Origin: Cupriavidus taiwanensis
GTDB taxonomy: Bacteria; Pseudomonadota; Gammaproteobacteria; Burkholderiales; Burkholderiaceae
DNA length: 64,000 nt
NCBI RefSeq assembly: GCF_900250115.1
Contig: NZ_LT984804.1
Location: forward strand, 248,001-312,000
Reading direction: 5' to 3'
Position numbers and translations under genes: made by a program. Of the stretch, positions 10,416 through 18,561 are shown one piece after another. The notes beneath the pieces were generated by a model that made no database searches, was not told where the DNA came from, and saw only the letters and a program-made list of their open reading frames with translations. How positions within the stretch are numbered: the first letter of the stretch is position 1; every line of letters starts with the position of its first letter.

Positions 10416-10568
10416 GACCGGGTTTAGCAGCCTGAAAGAGAGAGCCGAACGTTCGCCTTCCGGCGGTATCCTTACGTTCGTGCCTGCGCACGCCCCTTCT
10501 TTGGGCGGGCCCTGGCAGGGGAGCCTTCGGGCTCGCCGGCTCTCTGCTCTCTCCCGGTCTGCTAACCC
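10416..10568 (+). ncRNA. Candidate structured RNA (unnamed) upstream of small ORFs
   Basis: Several nested helices can be drawn by eye. An outer stem pairs 10420-10430 (GGGTTTAGCAG) with 10559-10568 (CTGCTAACCC, one bulge), and 10439-10447 pairs with 10537-10545. Three hairpins lie inside: 10454-10457/10462-10465, 10491-10495/10503-10507, and 10521-10525/10530-10534, the last a GAGCC-TTCG-GGCTC hairpin with a UUCG-type tetraloop. A competing pairing also exists: GACCGGG (10416-10422) with CCCGGTC (10553-10559). Plus-strand orientation is assumed from the ORFs that follow 70-170 bases downstream. I do not recognise it as a named family. It could be a cis-acting leader, a small RNA or a mobile-element end. 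Confidence 0.5.
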
Positions 10569-10640
10569 TGCCTTGCGCCCGCCCACCCCTATCAGCACCC
10601 GGGGAGCGGGACTGAACCTGTATGGATAGGGGGCATTCCC

Positions 10641-10745
10641 ATGCTTCAGTTCTTACTTGCCCGTTCTGGGCGATCGGCGATCTTCAGTACCTTCACAGTG
10701 CAGCAGGGCGCGCGTGCCGCCTATGTGGAGGTGCGTGATGTATAG
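10641..10745 (+). CDS. 34-residue upstream ORF, possibly a coupled leader peptide
   Basis: An ATG at 10641 is preceded by a strong Shine-Dalgarno (AGGGGG at about 10628-10633) and opens a 34-codon frame (MLQFLLARSG... ending EVRDV). Its TAG stop at 10743-10745 overlaps the ATG of the next ORF at 10738 in a different frame, an arrangement that typically couples translation. The peptide has no recognised motif; its N-terminus is mildly hydrophobic. I infer a translated leader because of the ribosome site and the overlap; nothing else proves expression. Confidence 0.45.
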   Translation: MLQFLLARSGRSAIFSTFTVQQGARAAYVEVRDV

Positions 10746-11028
10746 CCATAGTCATCACGGTATTACCGCGGAACACAATGGTGTCGACATGCTCGTCACC
10801 GCTCACACCCCTGGGGAGAATCCGCTAAGTCTTGCGGTGCAGCGGGCGGCGCAGCTTCATGGGCTATTGCTTATGGCTAGTGAGCATGGGGCTGTTAGTT
10901 TGGAGGCGGCGGATTTGGAGCAGGGGGTTTGGGAAAGCTTGCTTTCACTCGCAGCCACGCTGGCGCATGAGACGCAGGTTTTGAGTGAGTTGGCGGCGGT
11001 GGAAGGGCAGGGGTTTGAGGTTGAGTGA
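10738..11028 (+). CDS. Small hypothetical protein downstream of the structured RNA
   Basis: The 96-residue product starts at ATG 10738 with GGAG at about 10727-10730. It begins with a His-rich MYSHSHHG and is otherwise predicted helical and acidic (LSLAVQRAAQLHGLLLMASEHG, LEQGVWESLLSLAATLAHE). No signal peptide or membrane helix is evident. The layout faintly recalls small DUF3077-type proteins of Pseudomonas, but I cannot confirm homology. Codon usage late in the gene (many TTG, GGG, TTT codons) differs from the flagellar genes, suggesting acquisition. Function is unknown. Confidence 0.6.
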   Translation: MYSHSHHGITAEHNGVDMLVTAHTPGENPLSLAVQRAAQLHGLLLMASEHGAVSLEAADLEQGVWESLLSLAATLAHETQVLSELAAVEGQGFEVE

Positions 11029-11316
11029 TGTTGGGCGGGGCGTGCAGTCGTACAGTTGTCTGCCGCCTCCATCTTCGGCAAGTGAGAAGCACCGCGATGT
11101 TCAAAAGAGCAATCCCTGGACCTGTGACGAGATGCCCCACGATTCCTTTATCGACCGGCGTGGCACGTCAGCGGAAGCGGCCCTTACAATGCTTACTCAG
11201 TATGTCTGTGCGACGAGATAAATTAGGCGCGCCGCGTCTATGCGTCAATTGTAAGACGTCGCGCAACCGGCGTATCTCTAATTCTCACCTCCAGCTATGA
11301 TTTAGGAGACGCAAGC

Positions 11317-12813
11317 GTGCACGTAAAGGACCCGTGGTCGCAGGACCGACTAGGACGTAAGGAGGCTGCATCGTTTCTCGAGAATTATTTGGTGGGACGT
11401 TACGAGCTTCGTCAAAAATTGCAGCCTTTGTCCCCAACCGATGCCGTAGAGCCTAATACCTTCGTCTTGAATGTTCGCGCTCCTTGGGGATTTGGCAAGA
11501 CGTTCTTCCTGAAGCGGCTGGCCGCCGAACTGAAGAGAAAGGGACATCCCGTTGCCTTCTATGATGCCTGGGCGAATGATTTCTCGGACGATCCTATCGT
11601 GGGATTCATTGCTGAAATCAGTCAGGGCCTCCTCAGCAAGACGCCCAATTTGGCACCAGCGGAAAAGATCCTGGACGAAGCACTTGCGGTGGGTAAAAGG
11701 ATGATCAAGCCTGCCGGAAAAATTTTGGCCGGTGCGGTTGCTAAGCATCTGGCGGGGCTGTCGCTTGACGACTTCCGGGCATTAATCCAAGACGGCGATG
11801 TTGGGCGACTGCATGCCGGCGAGTTCGATGGTGAAGGATTGCTTTCGAAGATAGGCGACGTGGCATTGAAGCAGCACCTCAACCAGAAGGAGCAGATCAG
11901 CCTGTTTCATCAGAAGATGGGGCGTTTCGTGTCCGCATTGGAGGATCAGCAGGACGTTCGCTTGCCGATCTTCATCATTGTGGACGAATTGGACCGGTGC
12001 CGTCCGTCTTATGCGATCGAATTGCTGGAGGCCATCAAGCACCTGTTTGGCGTACCAGGCATCTACTTCATCGTGGCGACGAACCTGACCCAGTTAGGAC
12101 ATTCCGTTGCCGCCGTCTATGGCGACAAGTTCGATGCCGAGCGCTATCTGAAGCGGTTCTTCGATCAGGAGTATGCGTTGCCAGATCCGCCCCGCAACGA
12201 TTTCATCGCATTCTTGATCGAGCAGTGTCCAGCAATTGCTCATTCCAAGAATATATGCGTGCCACATTTTTCAACCTATTATGGCCAGACGCTGCCGCAG
12301 CAGTTGGCGTTCAGCTTGGTTTCCGATGCGTTTAAGCTAAGCTTACGCGATCAAATGCAGGTTGCGGCTATGACCGATGCGGTGATGGTGGCGTGGCCTG
12401 AAGGCGAGCGCATCCACTTCCTGCTGCTTGTTTTCCTGGTCAGTTTGCACCATGTGTCGACGGTAAGCTTCGATAAGCTTGATGCGGGCGGTCAAGTCAC
12501 GCCGACCATGGAGGGGATACCGGACTATCGCAATGTTTCCTTGGTGCTGCGAGCTCCGCATAACCGCGATGAGGTACTTGGGCATGGCCGCGCAAAATTT
12601 TACCCGCTTGCGGACGTGATCCAGACCTATCTGAACGCTGGAAAAATGGACCTACACGCATTGAGTGAGCGATCGTCTCCTGAAGGACTGAATATCGTAT
12701 ATGGCGAATTGCAGCGCGATATCCCCAATTCCTATGACCCTTCCGGACCAAAGCCGACGCCACCCGTGCTCAAGTATTTTGCGCGTGTCCGTCATGCCGG
12801 ACAGCTCCATTGA
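11317..12813 (+). CDS. KAP-family P-loop NTPase
   Basis: KAP NTPases are STAND-like P-loop ATPases, often membrane-associated and sometimes part of phage-defence loci. The 498-residue protein shows a Walker A at about residues 55-63 (APWGFGKTF), a Walker B at about 217-225 (IFIIVDELDRCRP), and the downstream FIVATN and RYLKRFFDQ segments typical of the family. Between them is a Gly/Ala-rich moderately hydrophobic stretch (about 128-145) where many KAP proteins carry membrane insertions. The GTG start at 11317 has TAGGAG upstream. GC content is clearly lower than in the flagellar genes, suggesting horizontal acquisition. It stands alone, with no obvious partner gene. Confidence 0.85.
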   Translation: MHVKDPWSQDRLGRKEAASFLENYLVGRYELRQKLQPLSPTDAVEPNTFVLNVRAPWGFGKTFFLKRLAAELKRKGHPVAFYDAWANDFSDDPIVGFIAEISQGLLSKTPNLAPAEKILDEALAVGKRMIKPAGKILAGAVAKHLAGLSLDDFRALIQDGDVGRLHAGEFDGEGLLSKIGDVALKQHLNQKEQISLFHQKMGRFVSALEDQQDVRLPIFIIVDELDRCRPSYAIELLEAIKHLFGVPGIYFIVATNLTQLGHSVAAVYGDKFDAERYLKRFFDQEYALPDPPRNDFIAFLIEQCPAIAHSKNICVPHFSTYYGQTLPQQLAFSLVSDAFKLSLRDQMQVAAMTDAVMVAWPEGERIHFLLLVFLVSLHHVSTVSFDKLDAGGQVTPTMEGIPDYRNVSLVLRAPHNRDEVLGHGRAKFYPLADVIQTYLNAGKMDLHALSERSSPEGLNIVYGELQRDIPNSYDPSGPKPTPPVLKYFARVRHAGQLH

Positions 12814-13616
12814 CGTGTCCATTGCCGGAGCGCCGTGGTCCACGGGCGCAAGGGGCCACTTTGCAACGAGACTGCAATGAGTTGCGGGGCCGCGCAAACG
12901 ATTCAGGAGCCGCTCCAACGTCGCCAGTCGACCCAACAGAGCCATTCGACTGCATGGGGCGGAAGGGCCGAGTCGTGCCGATAAGCGGCCTTCTGACGCA
13001 GAATGCGAGGACCGCTGCGGGCCCTTCATGCGCTGTTTCGTGGCGTTTCAGTTCAGAGCTCCATTGCCTCGGTGCCCACGCAGACTGGCTGATGGCCGAA
13101 TCCCTTTTAATGGCTTTGGGCAGGTCGGTACCAGGATCAACTCGCTGGTGAGCCGGGCAGTCGCTCCCAATGATGTGCTCGCCGCTGGTCGGCACGCCGA
13201 TTTCGCGCTGGCGATGTCTCAGCGCTGCATACGCATCTGGTCGTCATGGCCGCTGCCGTACGACATCAGGCTTTTGCCGTCAGTCTCTCCACGCCACGCC
13301 GACTTACTTTCGATTCCATCCTTTTCTTTGCCCATCGCCATCAACCCTCTGCCATAGTCCGTCGAGCTTTACTGGATTTCGACAATATCGCGACAACCGA
13401 CTCACGGGCCTGATTGGCTACAGATCCCCGGCGGAGGTCACCGGCGCTGGAAGCCTCGCGCTATTCGCGGGCCTACACTACACTGAAAGCCGCTATCGCG
13501 AATTGCTTCTGGCAGGACATGAAAACGCCTCGGTCAACTGGCATGTCCATGGCGATGCCGGTAAGTCCGCGCCGCGAGATAACAGGCATTGAACACGATA
13601 AAGTTTGGGGATCTCC
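12814..13616. other. Gene-poor gap between KAP NTPase and antiporter
   Basis: About 800 bases hold several short overlapping frames on both strands, none with a convincing start, ribosome-binding site or recognisable protein family. I see no tandem repeat or hairpin terminator. It may be eroded coding sequence. Confidence 0.5.
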
Positions 13617-14696
13617 TTGTCATCCTCCAACAAGCTAACGACCTGGACAATTTTGGCTCCGCTGGCCGGTTGGATTATCCTGATCGCGGGAATGCTCCTC
13701 GCGCAGGGCTGGCTGCAGTGGTTGGCCGCGCTTGCCCTGGCCGGCTCCGTATTCGCGGCAGTTCACCACGCAGAGATGGTTGCCCACAAGGTGGGCGAGC
13801 CGTTCGGCACGCTGGTGCTTGCCGTATCGATTACCGTCATCGAGGTAGCGTTGATCGTTTCAATGATGGTGTCGGCCGGACCTGAGAAGGCCGCACTGGC
13901 ACGCGACACGGTATTCGCCGCGGTCATGCTGGTGTGCAATGGCATTGTGGGCCTGTGCCTGTTCATGGGCGCGCTGCGACACCGCGAGCAGGTCTTCCAG
14001 GCACCGGGCGCAAACGTTGCCCTGGCGGTGCTGGCAGCACTTGCCGTGCTGACCATGGTGCTTCCGAATTACACCTCCGCCACTCCGGGACCCGAGTTTT
14101 CCCGCTCGCAACTGGCATTCGCCGGCGTGAGCTCACTGGTCTTGTACTGCAGCTTCATTTTCGTGCAGACAATACGTCACAGGGATTACTTCCTGATCGA
14201 GGGCAGTTCGGATGAAAGCGAGCACGCGCCGCCGCCGACTTCGGCTGTTGCACTGATCAGTGCCCTGATGCTGGTTGTTTGCCTCGTGGCAGTGGTGGGA
14301 CTGGCCAAGCAGTTGTCGCCAGCCGTGGAGGCTGGGGTGGAACTGATGGGTGCGCCGGAGGCTACGGTCGGCATCGTGATCGCTGCGCTGGTGCTCTTGC
14401 CGGAAGGGTTGGCTGCCTTGCGCTCGGCAATGGCCAATCGTCTGCAGACCAGCCTGAATCTGGCGCTGGGCTCGGTTCTGGCCTGCATTGGTCTCACCAT
14501 ACCCAGTGTCGCGGCAGTATCGGCTGCAATCGATCGCCCGCTGGCACTCGGGCTTGAGCCGAAGGAAACCGTGCTGCTGGCACTGACGATAGTGGTCAGC
14601 ACGCTCACTCTGGGCATGGGTCGGACCAATATCCTTCAAGGTATTGTGCACATGATCGTGCTGGCAGCTTATCTTTTTCTGGCCTTCGCACCCTAA
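13617..14696 (+). CDS. chaA: Calcium/sodium:proton antiporter, ChaA-like
   Basis: ChaA-type proteins exchange Ca2+, Na+ or K+ for protons across the inner membrane. The 359-residue protein is almost wholly hydrophobic, with about ten to eleven transmembrane segments in two halves. Each half carries the acidic cation-binding helix of the CaCA superfamily: near residue 50 (HHAEMVAHKVGEPFGTLVLA) and in VLLPEGLAAL in the second half. A hydrophilic loop (about 190-210) separates the halves. There is no ATG near the N-terminus. I chose TTG 13617 because GGGGA lies five bases upstream; TTG 13605 is an alternative that adds four residues. Confidence 0.85.
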   Translation: MSSSNKLTTWTILAPLAGWIILIAGMLLAQGWLQWLAALALAGSVFAAVHHAEMVAHKVGEPFGTLVLAVSITVIEVALIVSMMVSAGPEKAALARDTVFAAVMLVCNGIVGLCLFMGALRHREQVFQAPGANVALAVLAALAVLTMVLPNYTSATPGPEFSRSQLAFAGVSSLVLYCSFIFVQTIRHRDYFLIEGSSDESEHAPPPTSAVALISALMLVVCLVAVVGLAKQLSPAVEAGVELMGAPEATVGIVIAALVLLPEGLAALRSAMANRLQTSLNLALGSVLACIGLTIPSVAAVSAAIDRPLALGLEPKETVLLALTIVVSTLTLGMGRTNILQGIVHMIVLAAYLFLAFAP

Positions 14697-14818
14697 GGCA
14701 TGTCCGTGGCCTGGCAAAACGCGGGATTGGACGATTCAGGAAGACGCGCGGGCTACGCCTTTGGCGGCGGCGGGAATGCCCATATCCAATATCCTCCCGC
14801 GCGAATGCGGCATGGTAC

Positions 14819-15211
14819 TTAGTTGCCCGGTACTTTGCGTGAGAGCCAACGACCGTCGCTTTGCTTGCAGAACCAGCCGGTCCAGTTCCCGCTCTTTTGG
14901 GCGCGCTGCAACCGGACGTTCAGTTGGCGGCAGGACTGTCCCTGTTCGGTCGTTGATTTAAGGGGCGTAAGTTTCCCCTTGATCTCCTTGCGCGAGCCGG
15001 TTGCAGGGTAGTTCCAAGGGACGGCCGTGCGGTCTGCCCCATCATCCAGTATCTTGTTGACGGCCCGCAGGAGTTCGTCCTTCTGGGTCTTGTTCATGCT
15101 CCCGATCACGGTGCCACTCAGGGGATAGTCAAAGTACGCATCCACGGATGTGGCCATACCGCTCAAGGTTGCGCACAGAGCAAGTGCTGTCAGCAAATTT
15201 CTCGTGGCCAT
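14819..15211 (-). CDS. Secreted 17 kDa surface-antigen-like protein (RT0821/Lpp0805-type)
   Basis: The 130-residue product has a clear signal peptide (MATRNLLTALALCATLSGMA, cleavage probably near residue 25). It is followed by a region resembling the C-terminal domain of the RT0821/Lpp0805 surface-protein family: VPWNYPATGSRKEIKGKLTP, then a Cys-containing CRQLNV strand and a terminal WTGWFCKQSDGRW motif. The two cysteines may form a disulphide in the periplasm. I chose the ATG at 15211 rather than one six codons upstream because it begins the signal peptide directly. Its role is unknown. Confidence 0.7.
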   Translation of the reverse strand: MATRNLLTALALCATLSGMATSVDAYFDYPLSGTVIGSMNKTQKDELLRAVNKILDDGADRTAVPWNYPATGSRKEIKGKLTPLKSTTEQGQSCRQLNVRLQRAQKSGNWTGWFCKQSDGRWLSRKVPGN

Positions 15212-15610
15212 ATCTAAATCCTTTGCCAAGAGTCCTGTGAACGCATAGGGAATTGCCCAACGGGGACACGACTCGGTCGAAATTTTTCGTGCCGATTCGG
15301 AGTGCCCCTGCCACCTTGGGTTTGACGAGTCACTGCATCCTTATGGGAGTTCCCATCAGCGATCCGAAAATGTTTTGGGGTAGGGGCTTTGCCAATGTCA
15401 GCATAGGCCATGTAATCCCGAAAGTACTGCGCTCCTGCGCTTGTCAACCAAATGGAATCAACACACACGAATGTGTGAAATGGATCGGGGGGCGGTGTGG
15501 GATCCACCGCAAAGTGCCTTGTTGCGTACAACGCTGGCGGAACGCCTCACGATGTGGCTTAGGGTCTCGACCTGTTGCGGATTGAAGTTGAGGATAGGAG
15601 CGCGTGCGGA
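15212..15610. other. Gap without a supported gene
   Basis: About 400 bases separate two minus-strand genes. Only short overlapping frames are present, with no recognisable protein and no clear terminator. The promoter of the surface-antigen-like gene should lie at the left end. Confidence 0.4.
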
Positions 15611-16846
15611 TCAAGGCGCTGGACCGGGAAGTCCGGGGACCTGTGCGACCCGTCGCCTTAAACTCTCCAGTTCCTCCCACAAGGCACATGCCAGCCGGTT
15701 TTGTTCAAGTGCAATGGCGCCCAATACGTCGGGATCGGCAGGAAGATCCGAGGCGGACAAGGCGACAGGCATGCCGACAGAGTGTTCGCCTGTCGCAGTG
15801 CCCTGCACCGCGGATGACGGCTCGGTGCCCGTATTACCGGAAACCATCAAGTGGCGGCTTTTGCTGCGCCACCGGGACACACTGCATCCGAACCGGCGCC
15901 CGAACCAGCGTGAGAAAGCGCTCAAGGATGAGAACCCCGCCAACGTCGCGACTTCCGACACGGGCCGATTGGTACTGGACAGGTATCCCTTGATCATTTC
16001 CTCCCGAACGTCGTCGACTATCGACAGATAGCTTTCGCCGTGTAGCGCGAGGCGGCTGGATACGGTCCTGCGAGAGACGCCCAGATGCTGCGCTACGCGA
16101 TCCAGGGAGCAGGTGCCGGAAGGAAGCAGCGTGATGACGAGCTTTCGTACCTGCTCGGACATGGACGCATTGGACTGCGCCAGCAGCGTATCGAGGTGCC
16201 GGCGTACCTGCTGTGCCATTACCGGGTCGTAAGCCGGGATCGCGACCTCCAGATCGGACGCCCGGCAAACCAGGCCATCGAAATCCTGCTTGAACAGAAC
16301 CGAGGCGCCGAACACCCTCTCGTACATGGCAACGCTTGAGGGAGCCGCATGCGTAAAGCAGATAGCTCTTGGCCGCCAGGTGGCACCAAGAATGGTTGTC
16401 AGCGTCCGATGCAGCACCCCCAGCACCAACTGCATCGCCTGTCGCACGGTGCCGGCAAAGCCATCCAGTACATCCTCCCGGATGAGAACGATGCCCTCGC
16501 TCTCCTCGATCCGCATGTGAAGCGCTTCGTTCTGCAACCGGAGATAACGGGCGACGGAGTCGAGTGCCTTGCGCAGCGTGGGTTGCTCCTGCATCACAAA
16601 GGCGAGGGGCCCAAGGTTGGACAGCTCGCGGCTCTGCGCCATGCGCAGGCCGAAGTCCGCGATTCCCGCAGCCTCGGCCGATTCCTCCAGCAGGCGCGCC
16701 ACCGCCTCGGCCGGAATCATGACATCCGAGGCCAGTGCGGACGGATCGATCCTGTTGTCCCTGAGGAAGCGGTACGGATCAATACCGACGGACCTCGCCA
16801 CCTTCAGGTAGTCGGTCAGGGCAGTGCTGCGAACGAGGTAAGGCAT
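15611..16846 (-). CDS. AraC-family regulator (OruR-like sensor domain)
   Basis: The 411-residue protein has an N-terminal Arabinose_bd/OruR-type ligand domain (about 15-200) and a C-terminal pair of helix-turn-helix motifs (about 245-335; SLDRVAQHLGVSRRTVSSRL and VSEVATLAGFSSLSAFSRWF). About 75 extra residues beyond the DNA-binding domain, of unknown role, are unusual for this family. It diverges from the carboxymuconolactone-decarboxylase-like/BKACE operon with about 136 bases between them, so it probably activates that operon. A related but broken regulator sits beside the second BKACE gene at 23.8-24.8 kb. Confidence 0.88.
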   Translation of the reverse strand: MPYLVRSTALTDYLKVARSVGIDPYRFLRDNRIDPSALASDVMIPAEAVARLLEESAEAAGIADFGLRMAQSRELSNLGPLAFVMQEQPTLRKALDSVARYLRLQNEALHMRIEESEGIVLIREDVLDGFAGTVRQAMQLVLGVLHRTLTTILGATWRPRAICFTHAAPSSVAMYERVFGASVLFKQDFDGLVCRASDLEVAIPAYDPVMAQQVRRHLDTLLAQSNASMSEQVRKLVITLLPSGTCSLDRVAQHLGVSRRTVSSRLALHGESYLSIVDDVREEMIKGYLSSTNRPVSEVATLAGFSSLSAFSRWFGRRFGCSVSRWRSKSRHLMVSGNTGTEPSSAVQGTATGEHSVGMPVALSASDLPADPDVLGAIALEQNRLACALWEELESLRRRVAQVPGLPGPAP

Positions 16847-16982
16847 TTTTGCGTTTCCGCCACGTTGCCCGATATGTAAATAAAAACGCCCGGAATGTCA
16901 AATCAACCCATCGGCGGTCTCCGATACTTGGACCCAAGGCGCCATGACGCGGCGCCAGTTCAAAACTGTCAGGAGGCAAACG

Positions 16983-17384
16983 ATGAGCGACAAGGCCGTG
17001 GCTACCCCCATTTGCGACCAACTGCGCGAGACGGGCAACTGGAATGCGGCATGGGATCCGATCGCGGAACTGGATCCCGTCTGGACCGAAAAATTCATGG
17101 CCATGGGCGCACACACGATGACGTCGGGCGTACTGGAGCCGAAGGTGCTCGAGTTCCTCGCTATCGCGGTGGACGCGTCATGCACCCACATGTACGCGCC
17201 GGGCACGCGCCGCCACATCCGCAAGGCGCTTGAGCTCGGGGCCACGCGGGAAGAGATCGCCGCCGTTCTGCAGGCCGTCAGTGTGCTGGGCATTCACTCC
17301 AGCAGCCTGGGCGCGCCGATTCTCCTGGAAGAGCTGGCCGCCATGGCGCAACAAAAGCCCGAAGCCGAGCGCGCCGCTGCCTGA
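16983..17384 (+). CDS. Carboxymuconolactone decarboxylase/AhpD-like protein
   Basis: The 133-residue protein has the all-helical CMD fold pattern (FMAMGAHTMTSGVLEPKVLEFLAIAVDASCTHMYAPGTRRHIRKALELGATREEI in pieces). The peroxidase members use a CxxC pair; here the equivalent site reads C-T-H-M, so the second cysteine is missing and a thiol peroxidase role is unlikely. The ATG at 16983 follows a CAGGAGG ribosome site. It is the first gene of a same-strand cluster with BKACE, MFS, SDR and acyl-CoA ligase genes, so a step in carboxylic-acid breakdown is inferred. Confidence 0.8.
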   Translation: MSDKAVATPICDQLRETGNWNAAWDPIAELDPVWTEKFMAMGAHTMTSGVLEPKVLEFLAIAVDASCTHMYAPGTRRHIRKALELGATREEIAAVLQAVSVLGIHSSSLGAPILLEELAAMAQQKPEAERAAA

Positions 17385-17423
17385 TCAACCTTTCTCCCAA
17401 TCACTCATTCAAGGTACTTGACC

Positions 17424-18479
17424 ATGCAATTCCTAGACGACTCCCTGTTGCCCGAGAACCAGGAAAAACTCGTGATCCAGGTAGCGCCGTACGGTCCGCA
17501 ATGGATCCCCGGCGACTCGGACGATATCCCGGTCACGATGGACGAGCAGGTCCAGAAGGCTGTGGACTGCTACAACGCCGGCGCCACCGTGCTGCACGTC
17601 CATGTGCGCGAGGCGGACGGCAAGGGCAGCAAGCGGCTGTCGAAATTCAATGAATTGCTCGCTCTCCTGCGCGAGGCCGTTCCCAAGATGGTATTGCAGG
17701 TCGGTGGTTCGATCTCATTCGCACCCGAAGATGAGGGCCAAGCCGCCAAGTGGCTGAATGACGACACGCGTCATATGTTGGCTGAACTGGACCCCCGTCC
17801 GGACCAGGTGACGGTGGCAATCAATACCAGCCAGATGAATGTGATGGAGTTGATGACCGAAGCGGACATCGCCGGCACCTCGCTCCTGAATCCCGCGCTG
17901 CAGGCGGCCTATCGCGACATGATCTCGCCGTCCAACCCCTCATGGCATGTCGAGCACCTCAAGCGGCTGGTCGAAAACGGCATTCAACCGCAGTTCATGC
18001 TAGGCAACGTGACGCAACTGGAAACACTCGAGCGCCTGATCCGCAAGGGCCTCTACACCGGACCACTGAATCTGAACTACGTGGCGATCGGTGGCGGTGC
18101 GGCCGGGTTGCATCCGGCCGACATGCTCGAGTTCGCGCGTCGTACCCCGGATGGCGCTGTCCTCACCATCGAAACCCTGAACCGCAATGTGGTGCCGATG
18201 AACACGATGGCAATCGCGCTTGGTCTGCATGTGCGTGTCGGCATCGAAGACACGCTGTTCGGCCCTGACGGCAAGCGCGCGACCTCGGTCCAGCAGATCG
18301 AGCAAATGGTACGCATTGCCCGCGAACTGAACCGCGACATTGCTACCGGAGAGGATGCGCGCCGCATCTACCAAATCGGTACCCAGTGGAAATCCGCGGA
18401 AGAGACGCTGAACGCCTTGGGCATGGTCCCCAACCGTGCGCCGGCGCAGCGCGGTGTGCCCTTGCGCAAGGCGGCCTGA
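17424..18479 (+). CDS. Beta-keto acid cleavage enzyme (BKACE, DUF849), copy 1
   Basis: BKACE enzymes condense a beta-keto acid with acetyl-CoA and release acetoacetate and a new CoA ester, using a zinc ion. The 351-residue protein has the zinc-binding HxH (H58, H60 in LHVHVRE), the QVGGSISF loop and the conserved GIEDT near the C-terminus. I chose ATG 17424, matching the start of copy 2 (24999-26057); a TTG two codons earlier is in frame. The first 135 residues are nearly the same as copy 2, but the middle diverges, suggesting a different substrate. Confidence 0.9.
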   Translation: MQFLDDSLLPENQEKLVIQVAPYGPQWIPGDSDDIPVTMDEQVQKAVDCYNAGATVLHVHVREADGKGSKRLSKFNELLALLREAVPKMVLQVGGSISFAPEDEGQAAKWLNDDTRHMLAELDPRPDQVTVAINTSQMNVMELMTEADIAGTSLLNPALQAAYRDMISPSNPSWHVEHLKRLVENGIQPQFMLGNVTQLETLERLIRKGLYTGPLNLNYVAIGGGAAGLHPADMLEFARRTPDGAVLTIETLNRNVVPMNTMAIALGLHVRVGIEDTLFGPDGKRATSVQQIEQMVRIARELNRDIATGEDARRIYQIGTQWKSAEETLNALGMVPNRAPAQRGVPLRKAA

Positions 18480-18561
18480 GACGTGTGTCTCCGGACGGCG
18501 CGCGGCAGCGTCCCGCATGCCGTCCGCCTGTGACGACAGTTCCTAGAAGTGGAGACATCCA

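Noticed and set aside
10350..10598. An 82-codon minus-strand frame over the structured RNA
   Set aside because: Its codons are dictated by the stem-loops and it has no ribosome site; similar frames arise wherever such RNA elements occur. It is not taken as a gene, although the orientation of the element is not proven.
12652..13195. Overlapping frames of 113-141 codons on both strands after the KAP gene
   Set aside because: None has a ribosome site or recognisable product, and they contradict each other's coding direction.
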